A DNA stretch of 64,000 bases from Fimbriimonadia bacterium. GTDB lineage: Bacteria > Armatimonadota > Fimbriimonadia > Fimbriimonadales > JABRVX01. The stretch is taken from positions 62,001-126,000 of the forward strand of contig JABRVX010000009.1 of NCBI GenBank assembly GCA_039961735.1. Reading direction: 5' to 3'. A program made the position numbers and the translations under genes. The notes beneath the pieces were generated by a model. That model searched no databases. It was not told where the DNA came from and saw only the letters and a list, made by a program, of their open reading frames with translations. Positions 8,623 to 18,043 of this stretch are shown one piece after another (position 1 is the stretch's first letter; each line of letters opens with the position of its first letter).

Positions 8623-9650
8623 AAGAGTGGTTGGCGTCCGTGTTGCAAGGAATGCCCTACGCGCAAGCGTTCGTGCACGGCGCGATCATCATCACATTCA
8701 TCCAAGTCTCGGTCCTGCTACTCATCTACATGGAGCGAAAGGTGGCAGGTTTCATCCAGAGCCGTGTTGGACCTTTGCGAACCGGGCCCTACGGCTCGCT
8801 GCAGACGCTCGCCGATGCAATCAAGCTGATGGCCAAGGAGGACATCGTCCCCGCGGCAGCAGACCGCTTCTTGTTCCTCTTAGCCCCTTTCATAGTGCTG
8901 CTACCGACGTTCTTGGTGTTCAGTGTACTGCCGTTTGCCGAGAGCTGGTTGGTGCAAGAGTTCAGCGCAGCCCTCATCTTCATCGTTGGTGCCTCCACGA
9001 TGGCAATCACTGGCATCATCATGGCAGGTTGGGGCACGAACAACAAGTACTCGCTGTTAGGTGGGATGCGATCTGCTGCCCAACTCATCAGCTACGAAAT
9101 TCCGATAGTCCTCGCGCTGCTCTGTGTCACCTTCTACGCGGGTTCGATGAACACCGTAGAGATCGTGGCGGCACAGGCCGGTGTGCGATACTTGTTCGGA
9201 ATCCCGCTGCCGAATTGGTTCATCCTACATCCGCCTCTCATGCTCGCCGCGCTCATCTACTACATCGGCCAGTTGGCCGAGACCAACCGCACTCCCTTCG
9301 ACCTTCCGGAGGCGGAGTCCGAACTCGTGAGCGGCTTCCACACCGAGTACTCGGGGATGCGGTTCGCGTTCTTTTTCCTCGCGGAGTTCGCGAACACGTT
9401 CTTCGCTGCTGGTCTGGGTATCGTGCTATTCTTCGGCGGATGGGACGGTCTCGGTGGCAACTGGGGTGCGCTGTGGTTCCTAACCAAGAGCTACGTGGGG
9501 GTGTTTTTCCTGATGTGGATTCGGTGGACCCTGCCGAGAGTGCGCATTGACCAGTTGTTAGGCTTTGCGTGGAAAGTTTTAGTGCCGATGGGCCTGATCG
9601 CTGTTCTTTGGACCGCTGCGGCGGTGGTGTTCGGGGGGACGGCACGATGA
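8619..9650 (+). CDS. nuoH: Complex I subunit H
   Basis: 343 residues, about eight membrane helices, starting with TTG at 8619 overlapping the nuoD stop. Conserved loops RVGPLRTGPYGSLQTLAD and ETNRTPFDLPEAESELVSGF are diagnostic. NuoH couples the quinone cavity to the proton channels of the membrane arm. The TTG start is inferred from the overlap pattern of this operon; a later Met would remove the first helix. Confidence 0.94.
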   Translation: MKEWLASVLQGMPYAQAFVHGAIIITFIQVSVLLLIYMERKVAGFIQSRVGPLRTGPYGSLQTLADAIKLMAKEDIVPAAADRFLFLLAPFIVLLPTFLVFSVLPFAESWLVQEFSAALIFIVGASTMAITGIIMAGWGTNNKYSLLGGMRSAAQLISYEIPIVLALLCVTFYAGSMNTVEIVAAQAGVRYLFGIPLPNWFILHPPLMLAALIYYIGQLAETNRTPFDLPEAESELVSGFHTEYSGMRFAFFFLAEFANTFFAAGLGIVLFFGGWDGLGGNWGALWFLTKSYVGVFFLMWIRWTLPRVRIDQLLGFAWKVLVPMGLIAVLWTAAAVVFGGTAR

Positions 9651-10180
9651 CCGCACTCACCTCGCTAATCGTCGGCTTCGTGAACATTCTGAAGGGCATG
9701 AGCGTAACGCTCGCCAACTTCGGTGCGCGCAAGGTCACCGTGCAGTACCCGCAGCAGCGACGAAGAGTCAGTCCTCGCTATCGCGGAATGTTCTATCTCA
9801 AATGGAATCCAGAGAAGGAACGTCTCAACTGCGTCGGCTGCACGCTGTGCGCTCAAGCGTGCCCGACGGACGTGATTACAATGCACAAGGTGGGGAAGGG
9901 AACTGATGCCGGAGTGGACGAGTTCACGATGGATCTGGGTCGGTGCATGTTCTGCGAACTCTGCGTGGAAGCATGTCCCTTCGATGCCATCTACATGGGG
10001 CAAGAGTACGAGTTCGCGACGTACCAGCGGGATCAGTGCGTGATGACGATCGACGCACTCGCACAGGGAGGCGACGCCAACGTACGACTGAACAAAGAGA
10101 CGCTGCTGCGGCTCGAGCAGGAAGCCGAGAAGAAGCGCGCGGCACGGGCAGAAGGTCATGAAGCGGAGTCGAAGGACTGA
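9647..10180 (+). CDS. nuoI: Complex I subunit I, 8Fe ferredoxin subunit
   Basis: 177 residues from the ATG at 9647, which overlaps the nuoH stop by four bases. Two [4Fe-4S] motifs, CVGCTLCAQACPTD and CMFCELCVEACPFD, bind clusters N6a and N6b. The C-terminal 30 residues are charged (EQEAEKKRAARAEG) and not conserved. In an 11-subunit enzyme this subunit is the natural docking point for reduced ferredoxin, consistent with the ferredoxin and Por genes next door; docking here is inference from known 11-subunit complexes. Confidence 0.94.
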   Translation: MTALTSLIVGFVNILKGMSVTLANFGARKVTVQYPQQRRRVSPRYRGMFYLKWNPEKERLNCVGCTLCAQACPTDVITMHKVGKGTDAGVDEFTMDLGRCMFCELCVEACPFDAIYMGQEYEFATYQRDQCVMTIDALAQGGDANVRLNKETLLRLEQEAEKKRAARAEGHEAESKD

Positions 10181-10764
10181 TGGAGATCGTGCTGTTTTAC
10201 GGCATAGTGGGATTGGTGCTGGCTTCAGGAGCGGCAGTGGTCCTGCTGAAGAACCTGGTGCACGCGGGACTGTGGCTGATCGTATGCTTTCTAGGAGTTG
10301 CCTGTCTATTTCTAATGCTCCAGTCCGATCTGCTGTTCGCGATACAGCTAACCATCTATGCAGGCGCCATCCCCATTCTGCTGCTGTTCGTTCTGATGCT
10401 GACGCGAGAAGTGATGAGTGTCGAACAGCGGGCGCACTCGCGCATGTGGCCACTCGGCACGGGTACCGCGTTGGCATTCCTGGTCATCGCGTTGCCGAAA
10501 ACCGAGGGCATGAGTACTAGCGCGGCATTGCCGCCGGTGCCGACCGACCTAACGGAGCAGATCGGTCGCGGCTTCCTCGGCGAGTACGTACTGCCGTTCG
10601 AGGTGGCATCGCTATTGCTGTTAGCAGCGCTGGTTGGCGCGATCTACCTGGCGCGTGCCGAGAAGGCCCCCGCTATGGCGAATCGCGACAAAACACCCAC
10701 GGAGGAAAAGATTGGAAGGGATACCGCTTCAGCACTGGCTGATCGCAGCAACGTTGCTGTTTAG
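10180..10764 (+). CDS. nuoJ: Complex I subunit J
   Basis: 194 residues with five membrane helices; ATG shares one base with the nuoI stop. The conserved segment QSDLLFAIQLTIYAGAIPIL is the helix with a pi-bulge in the family. The C-terminal 30 residues are hydrophilic, and their coding sequence overlaps the start of nuoK. Confidence 0.93.
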   Translation: MEIVLFYGIVGLVLASGAAVVLLKNLVHAGLWLIVCFLGVACLFLMLQSDLLFAIQLTIYAGAIPILLLFVLMLTREVMSVEQRAHSRMWPLGTGTALAFLVIALPKTEGMSTSAALPPVPTDLTEQIGRGFLGEYVLPFEVASLLLLAALVGAIYLARAEKAPAMANRDKTPTEEKIGRDTASALADRSNVAV

Positions 10765-11026
10765 CATGGGATTGTTCGGCGTCATCGCGCGCCGCAACAC
10801 CATCGCGCTGCTGATGTCCATCGAGTTGATGCTTGCTGCGGCGAACATCAACTTCTTGGCGTTCTGGCGCTATCGGTGGGTGGGCCGTATCGAAGCGCCG
10901 GTGTTCGTTACGATCATCATACTGGTAGCAGCGTGTGAGGTAGCCGTCGGTCTCGGCATCGTTCTCAGCATGTTTCGCCGGTTCCGGTCTGCCGACGTGG
11001 AAGACTTGAAGGAGATGCGGGGCTAG
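10712..11026 (+). CDS. nuoK: Complex I subunit K
   Basis: 104 residues if translation begins at TTG 10712, which follows GGAGG at 10701-10705; this matches the usual length of about 100. Longer readings in this frame add a basic tail inside nuoJ. Three helices carry the conserved membrane glutamates (MSIELMLAAANINF and ACEVAVGLG) that are part of the proton path. It overlaps the end of nuoJ by 53 bases, the largest overlap in the operon. Confidence 0.92.
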   Translation: MEGIPLQHWLIAATLLFSMGLFGVIARRNTIALLMSIELMLAAANINFLAFWRYRWVGRIEAPVFVTIIILVAACEVAVGLGIVLSMFRRFRSADVEDLKEMRG

Positions 11027-11029
11027 GGC

Positions 11030-12928
11030 ATGAGAGAACTGGCGGGGCTCATCCCTCTACTACCGCTGGCTGGTGCGTTCGTGACGGCGTTGTTCTTCGT
11101 CACGCGGCGCGACAACGGAACGCTAGCAGCGATGCCGGTCCTGCTGACAACACTAACAAGTGTCGTGCTGTCATGCTTCACGCTTGGAGGCTTACTGCAC
11201 GATGGACCGAGCGGAGAGATGCAGGCTTGGCTGGCGGTCGGTGACTTTCAGTTGACCGTAGGCTACACCATAGATGCCCTAAGCGTTACCATGGTGTTGG
11301 TAGTCACGTTCGTCGCCTTCCTGGTGCAAATGTTCTCCATAGGCTACATGCGTGGCGACGACGGGTTCGCACGGTACTTCACCTACATGGGTCTGTTCGC
11401 AGCCGCGATGCTTGGCCTCGTTCTCGCCGACAACCTGTGGCTCATCTACGTGTGCTGGGAACTGGTGGGCATCTGCTCCTACCTGCTGATCGGCTTCTGG
11501 TACCGCAATCCTGCCCCAGCGAACGCAGCGAAGAAGGCTTTTATCGTCACTCGCTTCGGCGACCTCGGCTTGCTCGGCAGTGTGATCTTGCTAGGCGGCG
11601 CTGCCGGCACCTTCGAACTAGGTGCGTTGCAGGAAAGAATCGCAGCGGGCCCTATCGGTGTGGGTTGGCTCGCGGGTGGAGATTTCCTTACCCTCTGCGC
11701 GTTGCTGCTGTTCTTCGGAGCGATGGGCAAGAGCGCGCAGTTCCCCCTACACGTGTGGCTTCCCGATGCAATGGAAGGTCCGACTCCGGTGTCCGCGCTC
11801 ATCCACGCTGCGACTATGGTGGCAGCCGGGGTGTTCCTGGTAGCACGCACCTACTTCCTGTTCGCCGCCGCACCCGGTGCACTCGACGTGGTGGCATGGG
11901 TGGGTGTGATCACCGCAGTGATGGGGGCCACCATCGCTCTAGTTCAGTACGATATCAAGAGGGTGATGGCGTATTCCACCATCAGTCAGCTCGGGTACAT
12001 GATGCTGGGGCTGGCGGTCGGCGGTGTCACGGTAGGCATCTTCCACCTGGGCACTCACGCGTTCTTCAAGGCGCTGCTGTTCCTCACAGCGGGCAGCGTG
12101 ATCCACGCCTTGCACCACCGCCAGGACCTGCGGGAAATGGGTGGTCTGCATTCGAGAATGCGTATCACGTCGTTCACATGCTTGGTCGGTGCGCTCGCCC
12201 TCGCCGGCATTCCACCACTCTCCGGCTTCTGGAGCAAGGATGAGATCTTGGCGTCTGCTCTGCACGCCAGCACGTTGTTCTACGCGCTCGGGGCGGCAGT
12301 GGCAGCCCTAACCGCTTTCTATATGTTCCGGATGTGGTGCCTGGCATTCCTGGGCGAGCCGCGCACGCCTGCGGCAGAGCATGCCAGAGAGAGCCCGTGG
12401 GTGATGACGATTCCGCTGACGGTCCTGGCGCTCGTCGCGATCGTAGTTGGTGCGGTCAACCTGCCCTTCGGTGCGTGGGCACACGCACTCATGAGGTTTC
12501 TGGAGCCGGGCACGACCCCACATCCATTCAGCTCTTCTGCAGCGTTGCCCGCTTTGGCGCTGTCCCTGCTCGGATTGGTAGTCGGCGTCGTCCTCTATAG
12601 CCGTGCGCCGGCCAGGGACCCCGTCACCCGCTTGCCGAGCCCCGTGTACCAGTTTCTAGTGCGCAAGTGGTACGTGGACGACTTCTATGAGAGGGGAGTT
12701 GCGCGTGTAGCCGTCGCTTGGGGTGTGGCGGTGGCGTGGTTCGACAAGTACGTAGTAAACGGATTGGTGGACTTCACCGCGTGGTTGTGCGGTGTTGGCG
12801 GTGGATTGCTGAGACTTGCCACGAGCGGTCAGCCGCAGTTCTACGTCGCCGTGCTCGTCCTGTTCGCGGTGCTGTTGGCTGTGTGGTTTCGGTTCGGAGG
12901 AGGGGTCGTGTGGGTGAGGGCGTGGTAA
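11030..12928 (+). CDS. nuoL: Complex I subunit L, proton-pumping antiporter-like
   Basis: 632 residues, about 15-16 membrane helices. Conserved features include WELVGICSYLLIGFWY with the key Glu, FPLHVWLPDAMEGPTPVSAL and HALHHRQDLREMGGL. The C-terminal part (about 480-632) corresponds to the long lateral helix and final anchor that ties the antiporter subunits together. The ATG lies three bases after nuoK; its stop shares one base with the nuoM start. Confidence 0.95.
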   Translation: MRELAGLIPLLPLAGAFVTALFFVTRRDNGTLAAMPVLLTTLTSVVLSCFTLGGLLHDGPSGEMQAWLAVGDFQLTVGYTIDALSVTMVLVVTFVAFLVQMFSIGYMRGDDGFARYFTYMGLFAAAMLGLVLADNLWLIYVCWELVGICSYLLIGFWYRNPAPANAAKKAFIVTRFGDLGLLGSVILLGGAAGTFELGALQERIAAGPIGVGWLAGGDFLTLCALLLFFGAMGKSAQFPLHVWLPDAMEGPTPVSALIHAATMVAAGVFLVARTYFLFAAAPGALDVVAWVGVITAVMGATIALVQYDIKRVMAYSTISQLGYMMLGLAVGGVTVGIFHLGTHAFFKALLFLTAGSVIHALHHRQDLREMGGLHSRMRITSFTCLVGALALAGIPPLSGFWSKDEILASALHASTLFYALGAAVAALTAFYMFRMWCLAFLGEPRTPAAEHARESPWVMTIPLTVLALVAIVVGAVNLPFGAWAHALMRFLEPGTTPHPFSSSAALPALALSLLGLVVGVVLYSRAPARDPVTRLPSPVYQFLVRKWYVDDFYERGVARVAVAWGVAVAWFDKYVVNGLVDFTAWLCGVGGGLLRLATSGQPQFYVAVLVLFAVLLAVWFRFGGGVVWVRAW

Positions 12929-14397
12929 TGGACTTCCTGAATGCCCATCTGCTCTCCATCACGTTCTGGTCGCCCTTCGTAGCCTGCCTGATCCTGTTGA
13001 TCGTGCCGCCGGAACGAAAGACGCTGTCGCGCATGATTGCACTCGTCGCCGCGCTCATTACCCTATGCACGGCAACCGCTCTGTGCCTGGGCTATGATGG
13101 AGCGCGTGGGGGTTTTCAGTTTGTCGAGAACTATGAGTGGCTGCCCGGCCTGCCCGTCCGCTACCTATTAGGCGTGGATGGGATTAGCCTATCGATGGTG
13201 CTACTTACCGCTATCATCATCACGGCGGGAGTCTTCGCCTCATGGACCCTGGAGAATCGCTCCAAGGAGTTCCTTACGCTGCTCATGTTCTTGGTCACGG
13301 GCGTGTTCGGCGTATTCGTATCGCTGGACCTGTTCTTCTTGTTCCTGTTCTACGAGATCGCGGTGCTGCCGATGTATCTGCTCATCGGTGTGTGGGGCAC
13401 GGGGCCGAAGGAGTATTCGGCCATGAAGCTGACCCTATACCTCATGCTCGGCAGCGCGCTGATTCTGACCGGCATCCTGGTCTTGCAGTACCTTCATCCG
13501 TCGCAGTCTTTGGACCTATCAGAACTCTCGCGCGGGACGTCTATTGCCTTCGAGACGCAGAGGCTGCTGTTCCTCGCTTTCTACATCGGCTTCGGCGTGC
13601 TCGCCGGTATCTGGCCATTTCACACATGGTCGCCCGATGGCCACGCTTCTGCGCCGACTGCAGTCTCGATGCTGCATGCCGGCGTTCTGATGAAGTTGGG
13701 GGCATATGGTGTGTTGCGGATGTGTGTAGGTGTGTTGCCCGACGCCGCACGCGAGATGATGCCGCTCGTTGCGGTGATCGCTGCGATCAATATCGTGTAC
13801 GGTGCTTTCTCGGCGATGGGGCAGAAGGACCTGAAGTACGTGATAGCCTATTCTAGCGTGAGCCACATGGGAGTGGTGATGTTGGGCATCGCCGCGATGA
13901 ACGCCGTGAGCATCAACGGCGCCGTAATGCAGATGTTCTCACACGGCATCATGACGGGCTTGTTCTTCGCACTGGTCGGCTTGGTGTACGAAAAGACCCA
14001 TATCCGCGACATCACGCAAATGGGTGGATTAGCTCGTCAGATGCCGGGAATCGCTATTGCCTTCGTAGTGGGCGGCCTCGCCTCGTTCGGCCTGCCTCTA
14101 ACAAGCGGTTTCATCGCCGAGTACCTGGTGTTCTTCGGGTCCTTCCAGACCTTCCCGTTCGTTACCGCAGTAGCGCTGACAGGCATCGTGATCACCGCGG
14201 CATACGTGTTGCGCGTAGTGCAAAAGGTGTTTCTCGGTCCAATGCCGGACCGATGGCGAGGAACCCCCGACGCGAGCCGCACGGAATGGGTGGCACTGTC
14301 ATCCCTTGCCGCGCTCCTGATTATCGTAGGTGTGGTGCCCGGACCGCTCACGGAGCTGATCAACACCGGCATTCGGAATCTGGGAGTGCAACTGTGA
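12928..14397 (+). CDS. nuoM: Complex I subunit M, proton-pumping antiporter-like
   Basis: 489 residues from ATG 12928 (TAATG overlap with nuoL; GAGGG upstream). About 14 helices, with FYEIAVLPMYLLIGVWG carrying the conserved Glu, FHTWSPDGHASAPTAVSML, and SVSHMGVVMLGI. Readings that begin earlier inside nuoL contain only arginine-rich out-of-frame sequence. It is one of three antiporter-type subunits in the membrane arm. Confidence 0.95.
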   Translation: MDFLNAHLLSITFWSPFVACLILLIVPPERKTLSRMIALVAALITLCTATALCLGYDGARGGFQFVENYEWLPGLPVRYLLGVDGISLSMVLLTAIIITAGVFASWTLENRSKEFLTLLMFLVTGVFGVFVSLDLFFLFLFYEIAVLPMYLLIGVWGTGPKEYSAMKLTLYLMLGSALILTGILVLQYLHPSQSLDLSELSRGTSIAFETQRLLFLAFYIGFGVLAGIWPFHTWSPDGHASAPTAVSMLHAGVLMKLGAYGVLRMCVGVLPDAAREMMPLVAVIAAINIVYGAFSAMGQKDLKYVIAYSSVSHMGVVMLGIAAMNAVSINGAVMQMFSHGIMTGLFFALVGLVYEKTHIRDITQMGGLARQMPGIAIAFVVGGLASFGLPLTSGFIAEYLVFFGSFQTFPFVTAVALTGIVITAAYVLRVVQKVFLGPMPDRWRGTPDASRTEWVALSSLAALLIIVGVVPGPLTELINTGIRNLGVQL

Positions 14398-15818
14398 TAC
14401 CGATTCAGGTTTGGACGCCCATCCTTCCCCATCTGGTAGTTACTGGCTTCGCGCTCCTGGTTCTCATCCTTAGGGCAGCGCGTGGGCGCGATGGCGGGCC
14501 GGACGCCTTTGCCGCATGGCTTGCCACCGCTGGATGCCTCGTGGGCATCGTGTGCTTGGCCGCCATTCCCAGCTCCGAGCAGTCCCTCGTGTGGATGGAC
14601 GACTATGCCCGCTTCTTCAGCGCGGTCTTCCTCATCGCCGCTGGCGTCGTCTGTCTCGCGTCAGTGCAGCACGGATTCTCGGGGGAGTTTCATTGCCTGC
14701 TGCTGCTCTCGGCGGTAGGAATGATGTTCATGGTGTCGGCATCCAGCTTGCTCATGCTGTTCTTGGGCCTGGAGCTTTCGACGATATGCTTGTTCGTGTT
14801 GGCAGGTTTCCGCCGCGCAGACCGCAAGTCGTGCGAGGCAGCCGTGAAGTTTCTAACCGTAGGTGCGACCGCTTCCGCACTGTTCATATTCGGCGCGAGC
14901 TGGCTGTATGGAGCGGCCGGATCGACGGACTTTGCCGCTTTGCGTGCGCTCTTTTCCGACCAAGTTCCAAGCTACTCTTGGCTCGGTGTCGTATTCGTCC
15001 TGGCGGGATTCGGATTCAAGATATCGGCGGCCCCGTTCCACCTCTGGGCGCCGGACGTCTACGAGGGCTCGTCTTCCATGGTAGTAGCGTTCCTGTCCAC
15101 GGCGTCGAAGGCGGCGGCGCTGGTTGCGCTCGTACGAGTGCTACTCGTGGCGCTAGGGCTCGCGACGTCGGGTTGGTTGCCTATCATCTCGGTGCTTGCC
15201 GTGCTGACCATCGTCCTCGGCAACCTCGTCGCAATCGTGCAGACCAATGTGAAGCGGTTGCTCGCCTATTCCGGTGTGGCACAGGTCGGCTTCCTGCTGA
15301 TCGCCGTTGCGGCAACGGCGGCTCCGGCAGCGCGCTCAGTGGCTGGCATGGCATTGGCCCTCTACCTGCTGCTGTACGTATTCGCAAACGCAGGTGCGTT
15401 CCTCTGTGTTCATGCGGTTGGGGAAACCAGCGGCACACACCAACTGAGTAGCTATGACGGACTGAGCAGGCGGAATGCCCCGCTGGCATTTGCGCTCCTA
15501 ATCTTCCTGCTCTCTCTCGCCGGAGTCCCGCCGCTGGCAGGGTTCGTAGGGAAGTGGTACCTCTTCACGGCCGGAGTGCAAGGCGGCCTTTGGTGGTTGG
15601 TGCTGCTCGGCGCCGTTGCTAGTACCGTGTCGCTGTACTACTACCTAATCATCGCAAAGAGGATGTATATCCACGACCCCGTGCAGGGAGCACCTTCTAT
15701 CAGCGTTTCGCGTGCTCTTGCAGTCTCGATCGGAGTGTGTGTTGCCTTCACTGCCATCATCGGTCTCTATCCGGCCCCGTGGATCGAGTTGGCACAGCTG
15801 ATAGGACGGACTCTCTAG
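14394..15818 (+). CDS. nuoN: Complex I subunit N, proton-pumping antiporter-like
   Basis: 474 residues from GTG 14394, overlapping the nuoM stop by four bases. GLELSTICLFVLAGF carries the conserved Glu; FKISAAPFHLWAPDVYEGSS and LLAYSGVAQVGFLLIAV are family signatures. It is the last gene of the operon and is followed directly by a convergent gene with a four-base tail-to-tail overlap, leaving no room for an intergenic terminator. No nuoE, F or G follows. Confidence 0.95.
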   Translation: MIPIQVWTPILPHLVVTGFALLVLILRAARGRDGGPDAFAAWLATAGCLVGIVCLAAIPSSEQSLVWMDDYARFFSAVFLIAAGVVCLASVQHGFSGEFHCLLLLSAVGMMFMVSASSLLMLFLGLELSTICLFVLAGFRRADRKSCEAAVKFLTVGATASALFIFGASWLYGAAGSTDFAALRALFSDQVPSYSWLGVVFVLAGFGFKISAAPFHLWAPDVYEGSSSMVVAFLSTASKAAALVALVRVLLVALGLATSGWLPIISVLAVLTIVLGNLVAIVQTNVKRLLAYSGVAQVGFLLIAVAATAAPAARSVAGMALALYLLLYVFANAGAFLCVHAVGETSGTHQLSSYDGLSRRNAPLAFALLIFLLSLAGVPPLAGFVGKWYLFTAGVQGGLWWLVLLGAVASTVSLYYYLIIAKRMYIHDPVQGAPSISVSRALAVSIGVCVAFTAIIGLYPAPWIELAQLIGRTL

Positions 15819-17158
15819 TCCAACGGAGTGGTGCCATCCGGCAGTCGTGTCACGAGAAGCTTGTCCACACGCACACCGTCCATATCTACCACTTCTATTC
15901 GAAGGCCTGCGACCTCGAAGTGGGCTCCGGTGCTCGGCGCACCCGCCAGCGCCCTCCTCGCTAGACCCCCCAGTGTCTGAAGGTCCTTCTCCCCTAGCGC
16001 CTGTCTGTCCAAGCCGACTCGCTCGCTGAACTCCTCCAGCGGCATCAGGCCGTCCACCAGCCATGAGCCGTCTTCGCGTTGCTGAAACCAATCCGACGGG
16101 TCTGTCACCGAGGGCAGTTCGCCAACCATTGCCTCCAGGATGTCGTTGAGTGTGATCAGTCCCTCGACGCTCCCGAACTCGTCGAGCACCAGCGCGAGAC
16201 CAGCCCTGCTTCCCCGAAAGTTTTCCAGCAGGCGGAGAACCGTGATGTTCTCCGGGACGTACAGCGCTTCATCGGCCATAGCGCGAAGGTCTGGGTGCTC
16301 TCCACGCACTCTCGCTCCATACAGGTCGCGGATGCCTACGATCCCGATAGTCTTATCCAAACTACCTTCGCAGACCGGGAAGAAGGAGTGTGGTGTGTCT
16401 GCGATCTTCTTGTCATTGATATCCCACGCCGCGAGCGCATCGAGCCAGACAATGTCCGGTCGCCGCGTCATCAGTCTCGCGGCCTTCGTCTCGTCGAGAC
16501 GAGCCGCCCGTTGCAGTATCTCGCTCTCGATTGGTTGTAGAGCGCCAGACTCCGCACCTTCCTGCAGCGCCAGGCGCACGTCCTCCTCGGTGACTAGGTG
16601 TGTGTCGGTGGGCCGGAGTCGCAACACGGCAAGCACGCCGCGGCTGCTCACCGATAGCAGCCACACCAGTGGAGCCGAGAGCCAGGAAATGAGAAGCATC
16701 GGTCCCGCAACCGCCTTGGCGACACCCTCAGGCGCGCGAAGGGCGATCTGTTTGGGGACGAGTTCTCCAAAGATCAGCGAGAAGTACGTTATGATCACTA
16801 CCACGATGGCGATGGCCACGGCATCCGCTCGTCCGTGCAGCCAATCCATTCCTCGGAAGTACTCTGCTAGCTTCCCCGCGACCGTCGCGCCGGCGAACGC
16901 ACCCGCCAGCACACCGACCAGGGTGATACCGACCTGTACGGTCGAGAGAAAACGCTCTGGTTGTTCCGACAAGCGCAGAGCTGCGAGGGCGCTACGGTCT
17001 CCCATCTCCGCCCGAGCACGCAGCCTGCTTTTCCGCGCGGCAACGAGCGCTAGCTCCGACATGGCGAAGATGCCGTTCAGAAGAATCAGTACCCCGATGA
17101 TACTTAGCTCGGCAGCGATGGAAGACACCTGCAGAGAGTATTTTGCACCAGCCGGCAA
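15815..17158 (-). CDS. CNNM/CorC-type membrane protein with CBS pair
   Basis: 447 residues. An N-terminal CNNM domain has about four membrane segments and an ARKSRLRARAEMGD stretch typical of the HlyC/CorC family, ending near residue 200. A CBS pair follows (about 215-340, LVLDEFGSVEGLITLNDILE) and then a CorC/HlyC C-terminal domain from about 360. Members act in Mg2+ or other cation homeostasis; the transported ion is not evident here. It lies 27 bases after korB on the same strand, so it probably belongs to the korAB transcript, an unusual partner. It converges on nuoN with a four-base overlap. Confidence 0.85.
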   Translation of the reverse strand: MPAGAKYSLQVSSIAAELSIIGVLILLNGIFAMSELALVAARKSRLRARAEMGDRSALAALRLSEQPERFLSTVQVGITLVGVLAGAFAGATVAGKLAEYFRGMDWLHGRADAVAIAIVVVIITYFSLIFGELVPKQIALRAPEGVAKAVAGPMLLISWLSAPLVWLLSVSSRGVLAVLRLRPTDTHLVTEEDVRLALQEGAESGALQPIESEILQRAARLDETKAARLMTRRPDIVWLDALAAWDINDKKIADTPHSFFPVCEGSLDKTIGIVGIRDLYGARVRGEHPDLRAMADEALYVPENITVLRLLENFRGSRAGLALVLDEFGSVEGLITLNDILEAMVGELPSVTDPSDWFQQREDGSWLVDGLMPLEEFSERVGLDRQALGEKDLQTLGGLARRALAGAPSTGAHFEVAGLRIEVVDMDGVRVDKLLVTRLPDGTTPLD

Positions 17159-17185
17159 CTCTCCCGCTGATCGGAGCAGAGCGTG

Positions 17186-18043
17186 CTAGACAAACCGGTT
17201 GAACAGGTCGTCTAACGTGTCGCCTCGTGCTAGACCGTGCTCCGCCCGCTTCACCAATACCTCTTCGAACGTAGGTTTCCTTACCTGCAGTAGAAGCCCC
17301 AAGTAGATGGGATTGGTAGATGCGGCTCGCTCGAAGGCTTGGACGCGGTCCGAGACGTCGTGGTCCTCGGGAAGCGGCGCCACCTTCTCCTTGTACGCGT
17401 CGAACGTGTCCTGCTTATTGAATGTCACGCACGGGCTGATCACGTCTATCCACGAAAAGCCTTTGTGCTCGATGGCCGCAGCAATCAGTTCTGCAAGGTC
17501 GTTCGGCTTGCCAGAGAACCCGCGTGCGATGAAGGTGGCACCGTACGTGATGGCCATTTCCAATGGGTTGATGGGATTCTCGATGCTTCCTTCTGGCGAC
17601 GACTTCGTGACGAAGTGTAGGGAACTCGTTGGCGAGACCTGGCCCTTGGTCAGGCCGTATATGCTGTTATTCATCACGATATAGGTGATGTCCGGGTTGC
17701 GGCGGCAAGCGTGAGGTAGGTGGCCCGCACCGATCGAGTATGCATCGCCGTCGCCGCCTACCGCCACAACGCACAGGTCAGGACGAGCGGCCTTGATCCC
17801 GGTTGCAGTGGGCAGCGTGCGCCCGTGAACGCCATGAAGCCCATAGGAGGCGATGAACAGCGGCAGCCTGCTGGAACAGCCGATTCCCGACACCATCACC
17901 AGCTTCGCGGGGTCCAGGTTCAGCTTGACATACGCCTTGACCACCGAGCTCACGACGCCGTGATCGCCGCAGCCTGGGCACCATATGGGCTTCAGTTCGG
18001 CTCGGTAGTCGCTCGTAGACCTCGCGGCAACCGTGTCAGACAT
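17186..18043 (-). CDS. korB: 2-oxoacid:ferredoxin oxidoreductase beta subunit
   Basis: 285 residues. CPGCGDHGV near the N-terminus, a GIGCSS motif and a later Cys in ISPCVTFN are the usual cluster ligands. VGGDGDAYSIGAGH and MNNSIYGLTKGQ form the TPP-Mg site. With korA this makes a two-subunit enzyme oxidising 2-oxoglutarate or a similar 2-oxoacid with ferredoxin reduction. It overlaps korA by eight bases. No separate ferredoxin (korD) is encoded beside it, so it may use the ferredoxin of the por operon. The 2-oxoglutarate specificity is a family-level guess. Confidence 0.88.
   Translation of the reverse strand: MSDTVAARSTSDYRAELKPIWCPGCGDHGVVSSVVKAYVKLNLDPAKLVMVSGIGCSSRLPLFIASYGLHGVHGRTLPTATGIKAARPDLCVVAVGGDGDAYSIGAGHLPHACRRNPDITYIVMNNSIYGLTKGQVSPTSSLHFVTKSSPEGSIENPINPLEMAITYGATFIARGFSGKPNDLAELIAAAIEHKGFSWIDVISPCVTFNKQDTFDAYKEKVAPLPEDHDVSDRVQAFERAASTNPIYLGLLLQVRKPTFEEVLVKRAEHGLARGDTLDDLFNRFV

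Noticed and set aside
8567-9550. 327-residue plus-strand open frame
   Set aside because: Out-of-frame reading of nuoH, which carries all family motifs.
14516-15451. 311-residue plus-strand open frame
   Set aside because: Out-of-frame shadow of nuoN.
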